From JBKPHS01 sp046729975 (GTDB lineage Bacteria; Actinomycetota; Thermoleophilia; Solirubrobacterales; Thermoleophilaceae), in NCBI GenBank assembly GCA_046729975.1, contig JBKPHS010000074.1, positions 1 to 10,761 of the forward strand: a DNA stretch of 10,761 nt, read 5' to 3'. The position numbers were made by a program, and so were the translations under genes. Numbering within the stretch: the stretch's first letter is position 1; each line of letters opens with the position of its first letter. Below are positions 1-6,193 of this stretch, in pieces. Under the pieces are notes generated by a model, which saw only the letters and a program-made list of their open reading frames with translations, had not been told where the DNA came from and did not search any database.

Positions 1-903
1 AACCCGTACACCCACGCGCCGCTCGACATCCCCGCGGACACCGTGTTCCCCTTCGCGGGCTCGAAGGACGCGACCGACGTCTACGGCCCTCTCTTCACGC
101 TGCTCACCTATCCGCTGGCCGCGATCGGGGTGCCGGCGGCCTTCTGGATCCTCAAGGTGGGCGCCGCGGCGTGCTCGCTCGGCATCGTGGCGCTCGTCTG
201 GCGGGCCAGCGAGCGGCTCGGGCGCGACCCCGTCCCGGCGGCGATATTCGTCGGCCTCAACCCGCTCGTGCTCGTGCACGTCGTGGCCGGCGCCCACAAC
301 GAGGCGCTCACGGTCCTGATCACCACGGCGGGCGTGTGCGCTTACCTGGCCGGGCGTGAGACCGCCGGCACGGCGATCGCGACGCCGGCGGCCGGGGTCA
401 AGGCGTCCGCCGCGCTGGTGGCTCCCTATCTGGTCGCCGGAGCGCGCCGCGCCGGCCCGGCGCTCGCCGCGGCGCTCGCCGTCGCCATCGGCCTCGCCCT
501 CGTCGCGCTGATCGGTTTCGGCACGCACGCGCTCGACGCCCTGAGCCTGCTGAGCTCGAACCAGGAGCGCACCTCGAGCTGGAGCCTGCCCTTCAAGACG
601 GCCGAGCTCCTCGGCTCCCTGCTGCCGGGCGACCGCCTCGACTACCGCGACGCCGTGCGGGCCGCCTACGCGGTCGCCTTCGCCGCGGTCGCGGCGTGGC
701 TGCTGCTGCGCACCTGGCGCGGCGCGCCTCCGGTCGTGATGGCCGCCTGGGCCACGCTCGCCGTGCTCCTGGCGTCGGCCTGGCTGGTGCCGTGGTACGC
801 GCTCTGGCTGCTGCCGCTAGCGGCGCTCGCCGGCGACCGGCGCCTGCTGATCGCGAGCGTCGCGCTCTGCGCCTGGATGCTCCCGATCGCGGTACCGCTG
901 TAG
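1..903 (+). CDS. GT-C membrane glycosyltransferase, mannosyltransferase-like (5' end missing)
   Basis: The reading frame is open from the first base and ends at a TAG, so the gene begins upstream; 300 residues are visible. It is a very hydrophobic polytopic protein with roughly seven or eight membrane stretches. It carries short motifs typical of polyprenol-phosphate-dependent GT-C enzymes (MptA/MptB and GT87-like): NPYTHAP at visible residues 1-7, DVYGPL near residue 26, GAHNEAL near 98, GVKASAALVAPYL near 126 and PWYALWLLPL near 263. Family members transfer mannose or another sugar from a polyprenyl-phosphate carrier onto a glycolipid or cell-wall glycan on the outer face of the membrane. 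The usual N-terminal catalytic Asp loop would lie before the window, so activity and sugar cannot be judged. A GTG at 43 is in frame, but the conserved NPYTHAP motif lies before it, so 43 is not the true start. Membership of the GT-C superfamily is likely; the exact substrate is unknown. Confidence 0.8.
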   Translation, partial: NPYTHAPLDIPADTVFPFAGSKDATDVYGPLFTLLTYPLAAIGVPAAFWILKVGAAACSLGIVALVWRASERLGRDPVPAAIFVGLNPLVLVHVVAGAHNEALTVLITTAGVCAYLAGRETAGTAIATPAAGVKASAALVAPYLVAGARRAGPALAAALAVAIGLALVALIGFGTHALDALSLLSSNQERTSSWSLPFKTAELLGSLLPGDRLDYRDAVRAAYAVAFAAVAAWLLLRTWRGAPPVVMAAWATLAVLLASAWLVPWYALWLLPLAALAGDRRLLIASVALCAWMLPIAVPL

Positions 904-921
904 CCCGGTCACACTTCTCGT

Positions 922-1893
922 GTGTCTGAGCTCGAGCTGATCCGGGCGGTCGAGCGCGCCCTCCGCGCGCGCGGAGGGCGCGTGCTCGCGGGACCGGGGG
1001 ACGACGCGGCGGTCGTCCGCGCTCGCCCGATCGCCGTCACCTCCATCGACACGATCGTGGAGGGAGTGCACTTCGAGCTCTCCACGCACGCATTCGCGGA
1101 TGTGGGTCACAAGGCGCTCGCAACCGCGCTCTCCGACCTCGCGGCCATGGGAGTCGAGCCGGGAGAGGCGTACGCCGCTCTCGTGCTGCCGTCGGAGCTC
1201 GAGACCGACCGGGCCCTGGAGCTCGTCGGGGGCATGGAGCGGCTGGCCGAGCGGACGGGCGTGACGATCGCCGGCGGTGACGTGGTGAACGGGCCGGTGC
1301 TCACCGTGACCGTGACCGTGACGGGCTGGGCCGAGCGCGAGGAGGAGATCGTGCGCCGGGACGGTGCCCGCCCGGGCGATCTCGTGGGTGTGAGCGGTCC
1401 GCTGGGCGGGTCCGGCGCCGGGCTCGAGCTCCTTCGCGGGGCAGGGGTTGAGCTCCCGGAAGCCGTGCGGGAAGCGTTGCTCGCACGACACCGCCGGCCC
1501 GAGCCGCGGCTCGCGGCGGGCCAGGCGCTCGCCGCCGCGGGCGTCAGCGCGATGATCGACCTGAGCGACGGCGTCGCCGCCGACGCCTCGCACCTCGCCG
1601 AGCGCAGCAGCGTCGAGCTCGGCATCGACCTGGCGGCGGTCCCGCTCGCCGCCGGCGTAGCGGAGGTGGCAGCCGCGGTGGGCGCCGACCCCTTCCGGTT
1701 CGCGGCTACCGCCGGCGACGACTACGAGCTGCTCTTCACGGCGCCACCCGAGCGTGCGGAGGCCGTGGAGGGGGCGGCGCGGAGCGCCGGGAGCGAGGCG
1801 GTCTGGCTAGGCCGGGCCGCCGCCGGAGGCGGCGCCACCTTCCGAGACGCGGCCGGACGTGCCGTGGCCCTCGCCGGCTACGAACATGCGTGA
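922..1893 (+). CDS. thiL: Thiamine-monophosphate kinase ThiL
   Basis: ThiL phosphorylates thiamine monophosphate to thiamine diphosphate with ATP, the last step of cofactor B1 synthesis in the cytoplasm. The 323-residue length is normal for the family. Motifs appear in the expected order: PGDDAAVV at 25-32 (ATP/Mg site), SIDTIVEGVHF at 41-51, GHKALATALSDLAAMG at 62-77, AGGD at 117-120, MIDLSDGVAADASHLAE at 211-227 and GDDYELLF at 265-272. The C-terminal GYEH resembles the family's usual ending. The GTG at 922 is chosen because SELELIRAV and the following GDD spacing match normal ThiL N termini. No good Shine-Dalgarno sequence is visible, and an overlapping GTG at 920 is in another frame. The gene follows the membrane glycosyltransferase by 18 bp and may be read from the same transcript. 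Its last 87 bases overlap a small convergent minus-strand gene. A strong palindrome occupies codons 12-21. Confidence 0.95.
   Translation: MSELELIRAVERALRARGGRVLAGPGDDAAVVRARPIAVTSIDTIVEGVHFELSTHAFADVGHKALATALSDLAAMGVEPGEAYAALVLPSELETDRALELVGGMERLAERTGVTIAGGDVVNGPVLTVTVTVTGWAEREEEIVRRDGARPGDLVGVSGPLGGSGAGLELLRGAGVELPEAVREALLARHRRPEPRLAAGQALAAAGVSAMIDLSDGVAADASHLAERSSVELGIDLAAVPLAAGVAEVAAAVGADPFRFAATAGDDYELLFTAPPERAEAVEGAARSAGSEAVWLGRAAAGGGATFRDAAGRAVALAGYEHA
955..982. repeat. Perfect 28-bp palindrome inside the 5' end of thiL
   Basis: The half-site CGCGCCCTCCGCG (955-967) is followed by a CG centre (968-969) and its exact reverse complement (970-982). In RNA this would fold into a G+C-rich stem of about 12-13 bp beginning 33 nt after the thiL start codon. 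It encodes part of the ERALRARGGRVL segment, which is variable in ThiL, so the protein does not require this symmetry. There is no U-tract after it, so it does not look like a classical terminator. Confidence 0.9.
1303..1320 (+). repeat. Three tandem copies of a 6-bp unit in thiL
   Basis: The unit ACCGTG occurs three times in a row and encodes Thr-Val repeats (TVTVTV) in a beta strand following the AGGD motif of ThiL. The copies are exact at the DNA level. Six-base units keep the frame, so slippage would only lengthen or shorten the strand by two residues. Confidence 0.85.
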
Positions 1894-2040
1894 GAGGCAG
1901 TGTTCCTCCAGAGCGCGACGCATGATTGCGCCGGCGACCGCCTGCGGATCCACGACGTAGGCTCCCGCACGAACCCGTTCGATCAAGGCCGGGTCGACCA
2001 TCACGAGGGGCCCCCGCTCCCTAGCCGTGCGGGCGTCCAT
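1807..2040 (-). CDS. Small FlgM-like (anti-sigma-28-like) protein
   Basis: The predicted protein has 77 residues. Its core, ALIERVRAGAYVVDPQAVA (about residues 17-35), matches the C-terminal pattern of FlgM anti-sigma factors: a helix, then G-x-Y-x-V-D, then a helix starting with xxxIA. In flagellated bacteria FlgM binds and holds back sigma-28. No flagellar or sigma gene lies nearby, so the partner is unknown. The ATG at 2040 is favoured because a TATGCT -10 box sits exactly 6 nt before it, as in leaderless actinobacterial transcripts. A GTG/ATG pair at 2004/2001 that begins just before VDPALIERV is an alternative. The frame can also be extended back to an ATG at 2112. The tail after about residue 60 is Gly/Ser/Ala-rich and overlaps the 3' end of thiL by 87 bp on the opposite strand. 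Third positions outside the overlap are about 78% G/C, consistent with coding. The gene is supported by pattern only and could be a chance frame. Confidence 0.5.
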   Translation of the reverse strand: MDARTARERGPLVMVDPALIERVRAGAYVVDPQAVAGAIMRRALEEHCLSRMFVAGEGHGTSGRVSEGGAASGGGPA

Positions 2041-2046
2041 CCTCTG

Positions 2047-2052
2047 AGCATA
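2047..2052 (-). promoter_or_regulatory. Candidate -10 box for a leaderless transcript of the FlgM-like gene
   Basis: On the minus strand TATGCT fits the actinobacterial TANNNT -10 consensus. It is followed by six bases (CAGAGG) and then the ATG at 2040, so transcription would begin on the A of the start codon. No convincing -35 hexamer is present 17-18 bp upstream. The CAGAGG directly abutting the ATG is too close to serve as a normal ribosome-binding site, which also favours a leaderless reading. Confidence 0.4.
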
Positions 2053-2174
2053 CGGCCGCCACCGGGCGCCTCCGAGCCGGTTGACATGTGACCGTATCGG
2101 CGGAGGGGCCACCGGCCAGGCGCCGTCCAGCCCGGCGCTCGTACTCGCGTCGAGCGCTGCCGGCGCCGGGCCAG

Positions 2175-3962
2175 TCAGCGCCGCAGCGCCGACTCGGTGC
2201 CGCCGAGCGAGCCGGGCCCCGCGTACCCGCCCGGGCCGAACACGCGCGGGCGTTCCGGCTCCTCCTCCGGCTCGGCCGGGATGACGGAGCGGGTGCGGAT
2301 GACCGCCACGACGGAGATGAGGAGCGACACATAGACGCAGCCGAGCAGCGCGGCCGGGACGCTCACGTCATGTCCGACGACGAGCATGAACAGGTACCAG
2401 AGCGCTTCGAGGGGACCGAGCGAGAGGCGGCTCATGTAGAAGAGCGCGACCGCCGCGAGCGGCACGAGCCCGCCGAGCGCCATGATCAGGAGCGTCGGCC
2501 GGCGGACGTCCACGTCGGCAAGCACCGCCAGCAGCCACAGGTGGAGGGCGGGCACGAGCAGCAGGGCCGCGTACGGGTTGAGTATCCAGGCGGCCAGCGT
2601 CGCTCCGCTCAGGACGAGTGCGACCGCGCAGCCCGCGCCGGGCGATGCCGCGTCGAGCACGCGACCCGCGCGCCGCGCCACGACCGGTCGCAGGAGCAGC
2701 CAGGAAACCGCGACGGCAGCCGCGACACCGGCAAGCGCGAGCGCGGCGGCCCCGTCGAAGGGGTTGAGCTCTGGCGCGACCGGCGCGGCGGGCACCTCCG
2801 GCGTCGCTCCGAACCACGCGAGCAGCTGCGCGACGATCAGCCCGGCGACGAATGGAAGCGCCCCGCCCAGCACCCACCAGAGCCAGACTCCGACCGGCTC
2901 GCGCCGCCGCCGCGCGCGGGCAAACGCGTCCACGGACGCGACGAGCGCCGGCAGGATCAACGAGAGGGCCAGGAGCGACAGCGGCCACCCCGGCATGACC
3001 TGACGCGCGGCTATGACGTATGTCTCGGGGCCGTGTCCCGGCGCCTTCTCGGCCCCGTCGAGCGCCGACATCGTTCGCAGCACCGCCCTGCCGAAGTCCC
3101 CGTAGCGCTCGACGTCGACATCCTCGAGCCGGCGGCGTGAGGAAGGGGGCGGCAGCTCGCCGCTGCCCGAGAAGCGCAGCGCCTCGACGCCGTCCTCGAG
3201 CAGTGTCGCCTGGTCGCCGATTCCGAGCGGGAACGAGATGCGCGCGACCTGCGCGAGCGCCCCCTCGTCGCCCGGAAGGCGGCCGATCTCCTGCCGTAGC
3301 GCGCTCGCCGCTGTCCGCTGCAGCCCGATGCTGCCGCGCTTCGCGTCGTTGGAGGTCGCGACGAGAAGGGGACCGCGCGAGCGCGGCGCCGCGAGGTTCG
3401 AGATCGCGAGCACGGCGTCGACACGCCCGCCCTCCGCGAGCGTCCTCGACAGCCGCTCGGCACCCACGTTGCCGAGCGTCGAGCCGTCCACCGAGGCGAG
3501 GACCACGGTCTTGCGGGTGACCCTTCCCTCCAGCGCGCGCGCGAGCTCGAGCAGCGCCGCGGTGTCCGCCGCGCTGCCTGCGGCATCGGGCACGCCGCGC
3601 GCGTCGCGGTCGGCGAGCACGACGATCTGGTCGCGCGAGGACCCGACGCGCCGGCCGACGACGTTCGTCAGCCGCCGGTCCTGCGCCCTGAAGTCGACCC
3701 TGCGGGTCTCGAAGCCGTGCTCGGCGAAACGCTGCGCGACGGTGACCGCGGCAGCCGCGTCGCCCGTGCTGCCGGGACGGCGGTCGGGATGGCGGCGCAC
3801 GTACTCGCGCAACGTCACGACCGCCTGCCTGCCCTCGAAGAGCACGTCGGCGGCCAGGTTCTCGCCCACTGCGGAAGGCCGGCTCCCGAGCGAGAACATG
3901 ACCACTACGACCACGAGCAGCGCGGGAAGGAACGCCGCGCGGTAGATGCGGGGCTCGATCAC
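2175..3962 (-). CDS. Membrane protein with degenerate M28-peptidase-like outer domain and about seven C-terminal TM segments
   Basis: This 595-residue protein has an N-terminal membrane anchor (about 9-25) and an extracytoplasmic domain (about 30-320) with the fold signature of M28 aminopeptidases. About seven membrane segments follow (near 326-346, 358-383, 404-424, 443-461, 464-482, 490-510 and 532-554), then a Pro/Glu/Gly-rich cytoplasmic tail. Recognisable M28 landmarks are IVVLADRDARG (113-123, where the family has a HxD), the following AALLELARALEG (135-146), and VVLASVDGSTLGNVGAERL (153-171, where the family has DGEELGLLGS). The expected His is Asp118, the Asp of the GADD-type motif is absent, and the paired Glu residues are Ser161-Thr162. 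The domain is therefore predicted not to be a working zinc peptidase. The anchor/M28/multi-TM layout recalls the ERMP1/Fxna type of M28 membrane protein. The start is a GTG at 3962 with a weak ribosome site. The gene is divergent from the response regulator with 63 bp between them. Its function is unknown; a binding, chaperone or sensory role is possible. Confidence 0.85.
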   Translation of the reverse strand: MIEPRIYRAAFLPALLVVVVVMFSLGSRPSAVGENLAADVLFEGRQAVVTLREYVRRHPDRRPGSTGDAAAAVTVAQRFAEHGFETRRVDFRAQDRRLTNVVGRRVGSSRDQIVVLADRDARGVPDAAGSAADTAALLELARALEGRVTRKTVVLASVDGSTLGNVGAERLSRTLAEGGRVDAVLAISNLAAPRSRGPLLVATSNDAKRGSIGLQRTAASALRQEIGRLPGDEGALAQVARISFPLGIGDQATLLEDGVEALRFSGSGELPPPSSRRRLEDVDVERYGDFGRAVLRTMSALDGAEKAPGHGPETYVIAARQVMPGWPLSLLALSLILPALVASVDAFARARRRREPVGVWLWWVLGGALPFVAGLIVAQLLAWFGATPEVPAAPVAPELNPFDGAAALALAGVAAAVAVSWLLLRPVVARRAGRVLDAASPGAGCAVALVLSGATLAAWILNPYAALLLVPALHLWLLAVLADVDVRRPTLLIMALGGLVPLAAVALFYMSRLSLGPLEALWYLFMLVVGHDVSVPAALLGCVYVSLLISVVAVIRTRSVIPAEPEEEPERPRVFGPGGYAGPGSLGGTESALRR

Positions 3963-3989
3963 GGTCCGGGCGTCACCACCAACCCAACC

Positions 3990-3995
3990 TACAAT
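3990..3995 (+). promoter_or_regulatory. Candidate -10 box for the response regulator operon
   Basis: TACAAT is a near-consensus -10 hexamer and one of the few A/T-rich patches in the region. Transcription would start near 4001-4003, leaving a leader of about 24 nt before the ATG at 4026. No good -35 is visible at 17-18 bp, as is common for activator-dependent promoters. On the opposite strand TAGGTT (3986-3991) overlaps it and could be the -10 box of the divergent M28-like gene, so the two promoters may share a control region. Confidence 0.45.
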
Positions 3996-4025
3996 CTTCA
4001 GTGATCAATGCCCCTGGGCTGAGCG

Positions 4026-4724
4026 ATGACACTGCAAGCGGCTCGCATCCTCCTCGTAGACGACGAGCAGTCGGTTCAGAAGCTGCTCGCCTACCCGCTC
4101 CGCAAAGAGGGATACGAAGTCATTCCCGCTCTCGATGGTCCCGAGGCGCTCGACAGGGCCGGCAGGGAGAGCTTCGACCTCGTCGTGCTGGACGTCATGC
4201 TCCCGAAGATGGACGGTTTCGAGGTCTGCCGGCAGCTTCGCGCCCGCAGCGGAGTGCCGATCATCATGCTGACCGCGAAGGGTGAGGAGTTCGACAAGGT
4301 CCTCGGGCTCGAGCTCGGCGCCGACGACTACATCACCAAGCCGTTCTCGATGCGGGAGTTCCGCAGCAGGGTGAAGGCGGTGCTCCGGCGTGCCGAGCGG
4401 CTGCGCGACGACGACCACGAGGAGCCGCTCGAGGAGGGCGATCTGCGCGTCGACTTCGCCAAGCGTTCGGTCGAGCTGCGCGGCGAGCCCGTGAAGCTGA
4501 CGTTCGTCGAGTTCGAGATCCTCTCGATCCTGGCGCGCAGCCCGGGCCGCGTATTCAGTCGCACGATGCTGCTGGACCGCCTGTGGGGCGACTCCGCGTA
4601 CCGCGATCCGCGCACGATCGACGTCCACATCCGCCACCTCCGCGAAAAGCTCGAGGTCGACCCGAAGAACCCCGACTACCTCTTCACGGTGCGCGGGGTG
4701 GGCTACCACTTCCGAGACCGATGA
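4026..4724 (+). CDS. OmpR/PhoB-family response regulator
   Basis: This 232-residue protein is a complete two-component transcription factor. The receiver domain (about 7-120) has the acidic pair D12-D13, phospho-acceptor D56 in VVLDVMLP, T83 in MLTAKG, and K105 in ITKPFS with Y102 as the switch aromatic. The C-terminal winged helix (about 138-230) has the usual KLTFVEFEILSIL start, the RTIDVHIRHLREKLE recognition-helix region and the TVRGVGYHF hairpin. Phosphorylation by the neighbouring kinase should promote dimerisation and DNA binding. The ATG at 4026 gives a standard N terminus; the ribosome site before it is weak. Its stop codon overlaps the kinase start in an ATGA. It belongs to the MprA/MtrA/RegX3-like actinobacterial group; which one it is orthologous to cannot be settled by eye. 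Likely targets include the downstream protease gene and the adjacent divergent gene, by analogy only. Confidence 0.95.
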   Translation: MTLQAARILLVDDEQSVQKLLAYPLRKEGYEVIPALDGPEALDRAGRESFDLVVLDVMLPKMDGFEVCRQLRARSGVPIIMLTAKGEEFDKVLGLELGADDYITKPFSMREFRSRVKAVLRRAERLRDDDHEEPLEEGDLRVDFAKRSVELRGEPVKLTFVEFEILSILARSPGRVFSRTMLLDRLWGDSAYRDPRTIDVHIRHLREKLEVDPKNPDYLFTVRGVGYHFRDR

Positions 4725-6193
4725 AGCGCAAGCCGCTCCGCCTGCGGTCGGTGAAGAACAAGCTCGCGCTCCTGTTCTTCCTGATCACGGCGCTGGCGTT
4801 CGCGCTCATCTTCTTCTACGTCGTCCCCCAGCTCACCTCGAACCTGGAGCAGCAGCGCGCGCACGACCTGGCTCAGGTGGCCGGCAAGCAGTCGAGCCTC
4901 CTGCGCGGCGCCATGGGTCGCGAGGTGACCGCGAGGGAGCTCGACAGATACGTTCGCGCTACTGCCGACCGCTCGGCCTCCGAGGTCACGCTGCTGGGTG
5001 TGCGGCGCGCGAGGCCCGAGGCCGCGGACGAGCCGCCGTTCTGGGTCATCTCGAACTCGGCGGTGGACCGGCGCGTGGAGTTCAACAGCGGGCTCGCGAC
5101 GCGTGCGCTGGATCTCAGGGACACGGTCACAAGCGTCAGCCGCGACGCCGGGCGCGTCGAGGCGGCCGTTCCGCTGCGGGAGAGGGGACAGTCCCCGGAG
5201 TGGATCGCCATCTACTCGCAGAGTCTCGAGGACGTCGCGGACACGGTGAGCCTGGTCGGCACCGAGGTGCTCGTCGCCACGATCGCGGCGCTGCTCCTGT
5301 CGCTGTTCGGCGGCTACCTCGTGGCCCGTGCCCTCGCCCGGCGCGTCCATCGTCTCGAGCTCGCCGCGAAGGGCGTCGCGGCCGGCAACTTCCTTGACCC
5401 GATCCCCGTCGACTCCGAGGACGAGCTCGGCCAGCTTGCTCGCACGTTCAACGAGATGCAGCGAAAGCTGGCGCGGCTCGACAGCGCCCGCCGGGAGTTC
5501 ATCGCCAACGCCTCGCACGAGCTGCGGACACCGATCTTCTCCCTCGGCGGGTTCGTCGAGCTGCTCCAGGACGAGGAGCTCGACCCGGAGACGCGCGAGG
5601 AGTTCCTGAACACGATGGGGGACCAGGTGGCGCGTCTCCAGAAGCTCGCGGTGGATCTGCTCGATCTGTCGCGCCTCGACGCCGATTCGCTCGAGCTGAG
5701 CCCGGAGGAGGTCGACCTCGGCGAGCTAGCCCGGGACGTGGCGGGCGAGTTCAGGCCGGCTCTCGGCCAGCGCCACGCCGAGCTGGAGCTGCGCGTCGGT
5801 GCGGACCCCGTCGAGGCCTGGTGCGACCGTGCCAGGGTCGCCCAGATCATGCGTATCCTGCTCGACAACGCACTGACCCACACACCCGACGGGACGCGAG
5901 TGACGGTGAGCGCAGCGCAGGAGAACGGAGCGGCGGAGTTCGCGGTGGCCGACAGCGGCCCGGGAGTGGCCGCCGCCGCCGCAGACCATGTGTTCGACCG
6001 CTTCTACACGGCAGACGCCGCGCGCGGCTCCGGGCTCGGCCTCGCGATCGCGCGCGAGCTGGCCGAGCGGATGGACGGCGAGGTGACGCTGCGCTCGAGC
6101 CCGGACGAGACGGTCTTCACGCTGGCGCTTCCGGCCGCGGACGGCAACGGAAACGAGCCGGCCGGGCGGTCCGCCGCCGCGACCGCGGCGTGA
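4721..6193 (+). CDS. Membrane sensor histidine kinase (HAMP-HisKA-HATPase)
   Basis: The 490-residue kinase has a basic N terminus, TM1 (about 14-36), an outer sensor domain of roughly 145 residues (37-180) without a domain I recognise, and TM2 (about 181-203). A HAMP linker follows (about 200-253), then the dimerisation/phospho-acceptor helix with H266 in FIANASHELRTPIFSLGGF. The ATP-binding domain has the N box ILLDNALTHTP (N383), G1 DSGPGV (411-416), the F box FDRFYT (425-430) and G2 GSGLGLAIA (436-444). All catalytic features are intact. The frame is open further upstream, to 4583, but that part lies inside the regulator gene in another frame. The ATG at 4721 in the ATGA overlap gives a sensible N terminus and implies translational coupling. 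The C-terminal tail is low-complexity Ala/Gly/Asn. The pairing and the downstream HtrA gene resemble mycobacterial mprAB-pepD, so sensing of envelope stress is a reasonable inference. Confidence 0.95.
   Translation: MKRKPLRLRSVKNKLALLFFLITALAFALIFFYVVPQLTSNLEQQRAHDLAQVAGKQSSLLRGAMGREVTARELDRYVRATADRSASEVTLLGVRRARPEAADEPPFWVISNSAVDRRVEFNSGLATRALDLRDTVTSVSRDAGRVEAAVPLRERGQSPEWIAIYSQSLEDVADTVSLVGTEVLVATIAALLLSLFGGYLVARALARRVHRLELAAKGVAAGNFLDPIPVDSEDELGQLARTFNEMQRKLARLDSARREFIANASHELRTPIFSLGGFVELLQDEELDPETREEFLNTMGDQVARLQKLAVDLLDLSRLDADSLELSPEEVDLGELARDVAGEFRPALGQRHAELELRVGADPVEAWCDRARVAQIMRILLDNALTHTPDGTRVTVSAAQENGAAEFAVADSGPGVAAAAADHVFDRFYTADAARGSGLGLAIARELAERMDGEVTLRSSPDETVFTLALPAADGNGNEPAGRSAAATAA

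Noticed and set aside
1807..1850. GC-rich hairpin near the end of thiL as a terminator
   Set aside because: The GCCGCC/GGCGGC pairing is short, lies inside coding sequence and has no T-tract.
2088..3140. Long plus-strand open frame of about 350 codons
   Set aside because: It lies opposite the membrane protein gene. The translation is dominated by Arg, Glu, Asp and Gly without domains, typical of an antisense shadow in GC-rich DNA.
4001..4285. Plus-strand frame starting at a GTG right where transcription from TACAAT would begin
   Set aside because: The position looked like a leaderless gene, but its translation is Arg/Ser-rich and it overlaps the intact receiver domain in another frame.
4583..4720. 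Upstream extension of the kinase reading frame
   Set aside because: It lies inside the DNA-binding domain of the response regulator and encodes Pro/Arg-rich sequence; the ATG at 4721 gives a normal kinase N terminus.
5821..6189. Upstream extension of the HtrA reading frame
   Set aside because: It overlaps the kinase ATP-binding domain in another frame and its translation is Arg/Gly-rich. The GTG at 6190 gives a proper lipoprotein signal and a GTGA overlap.
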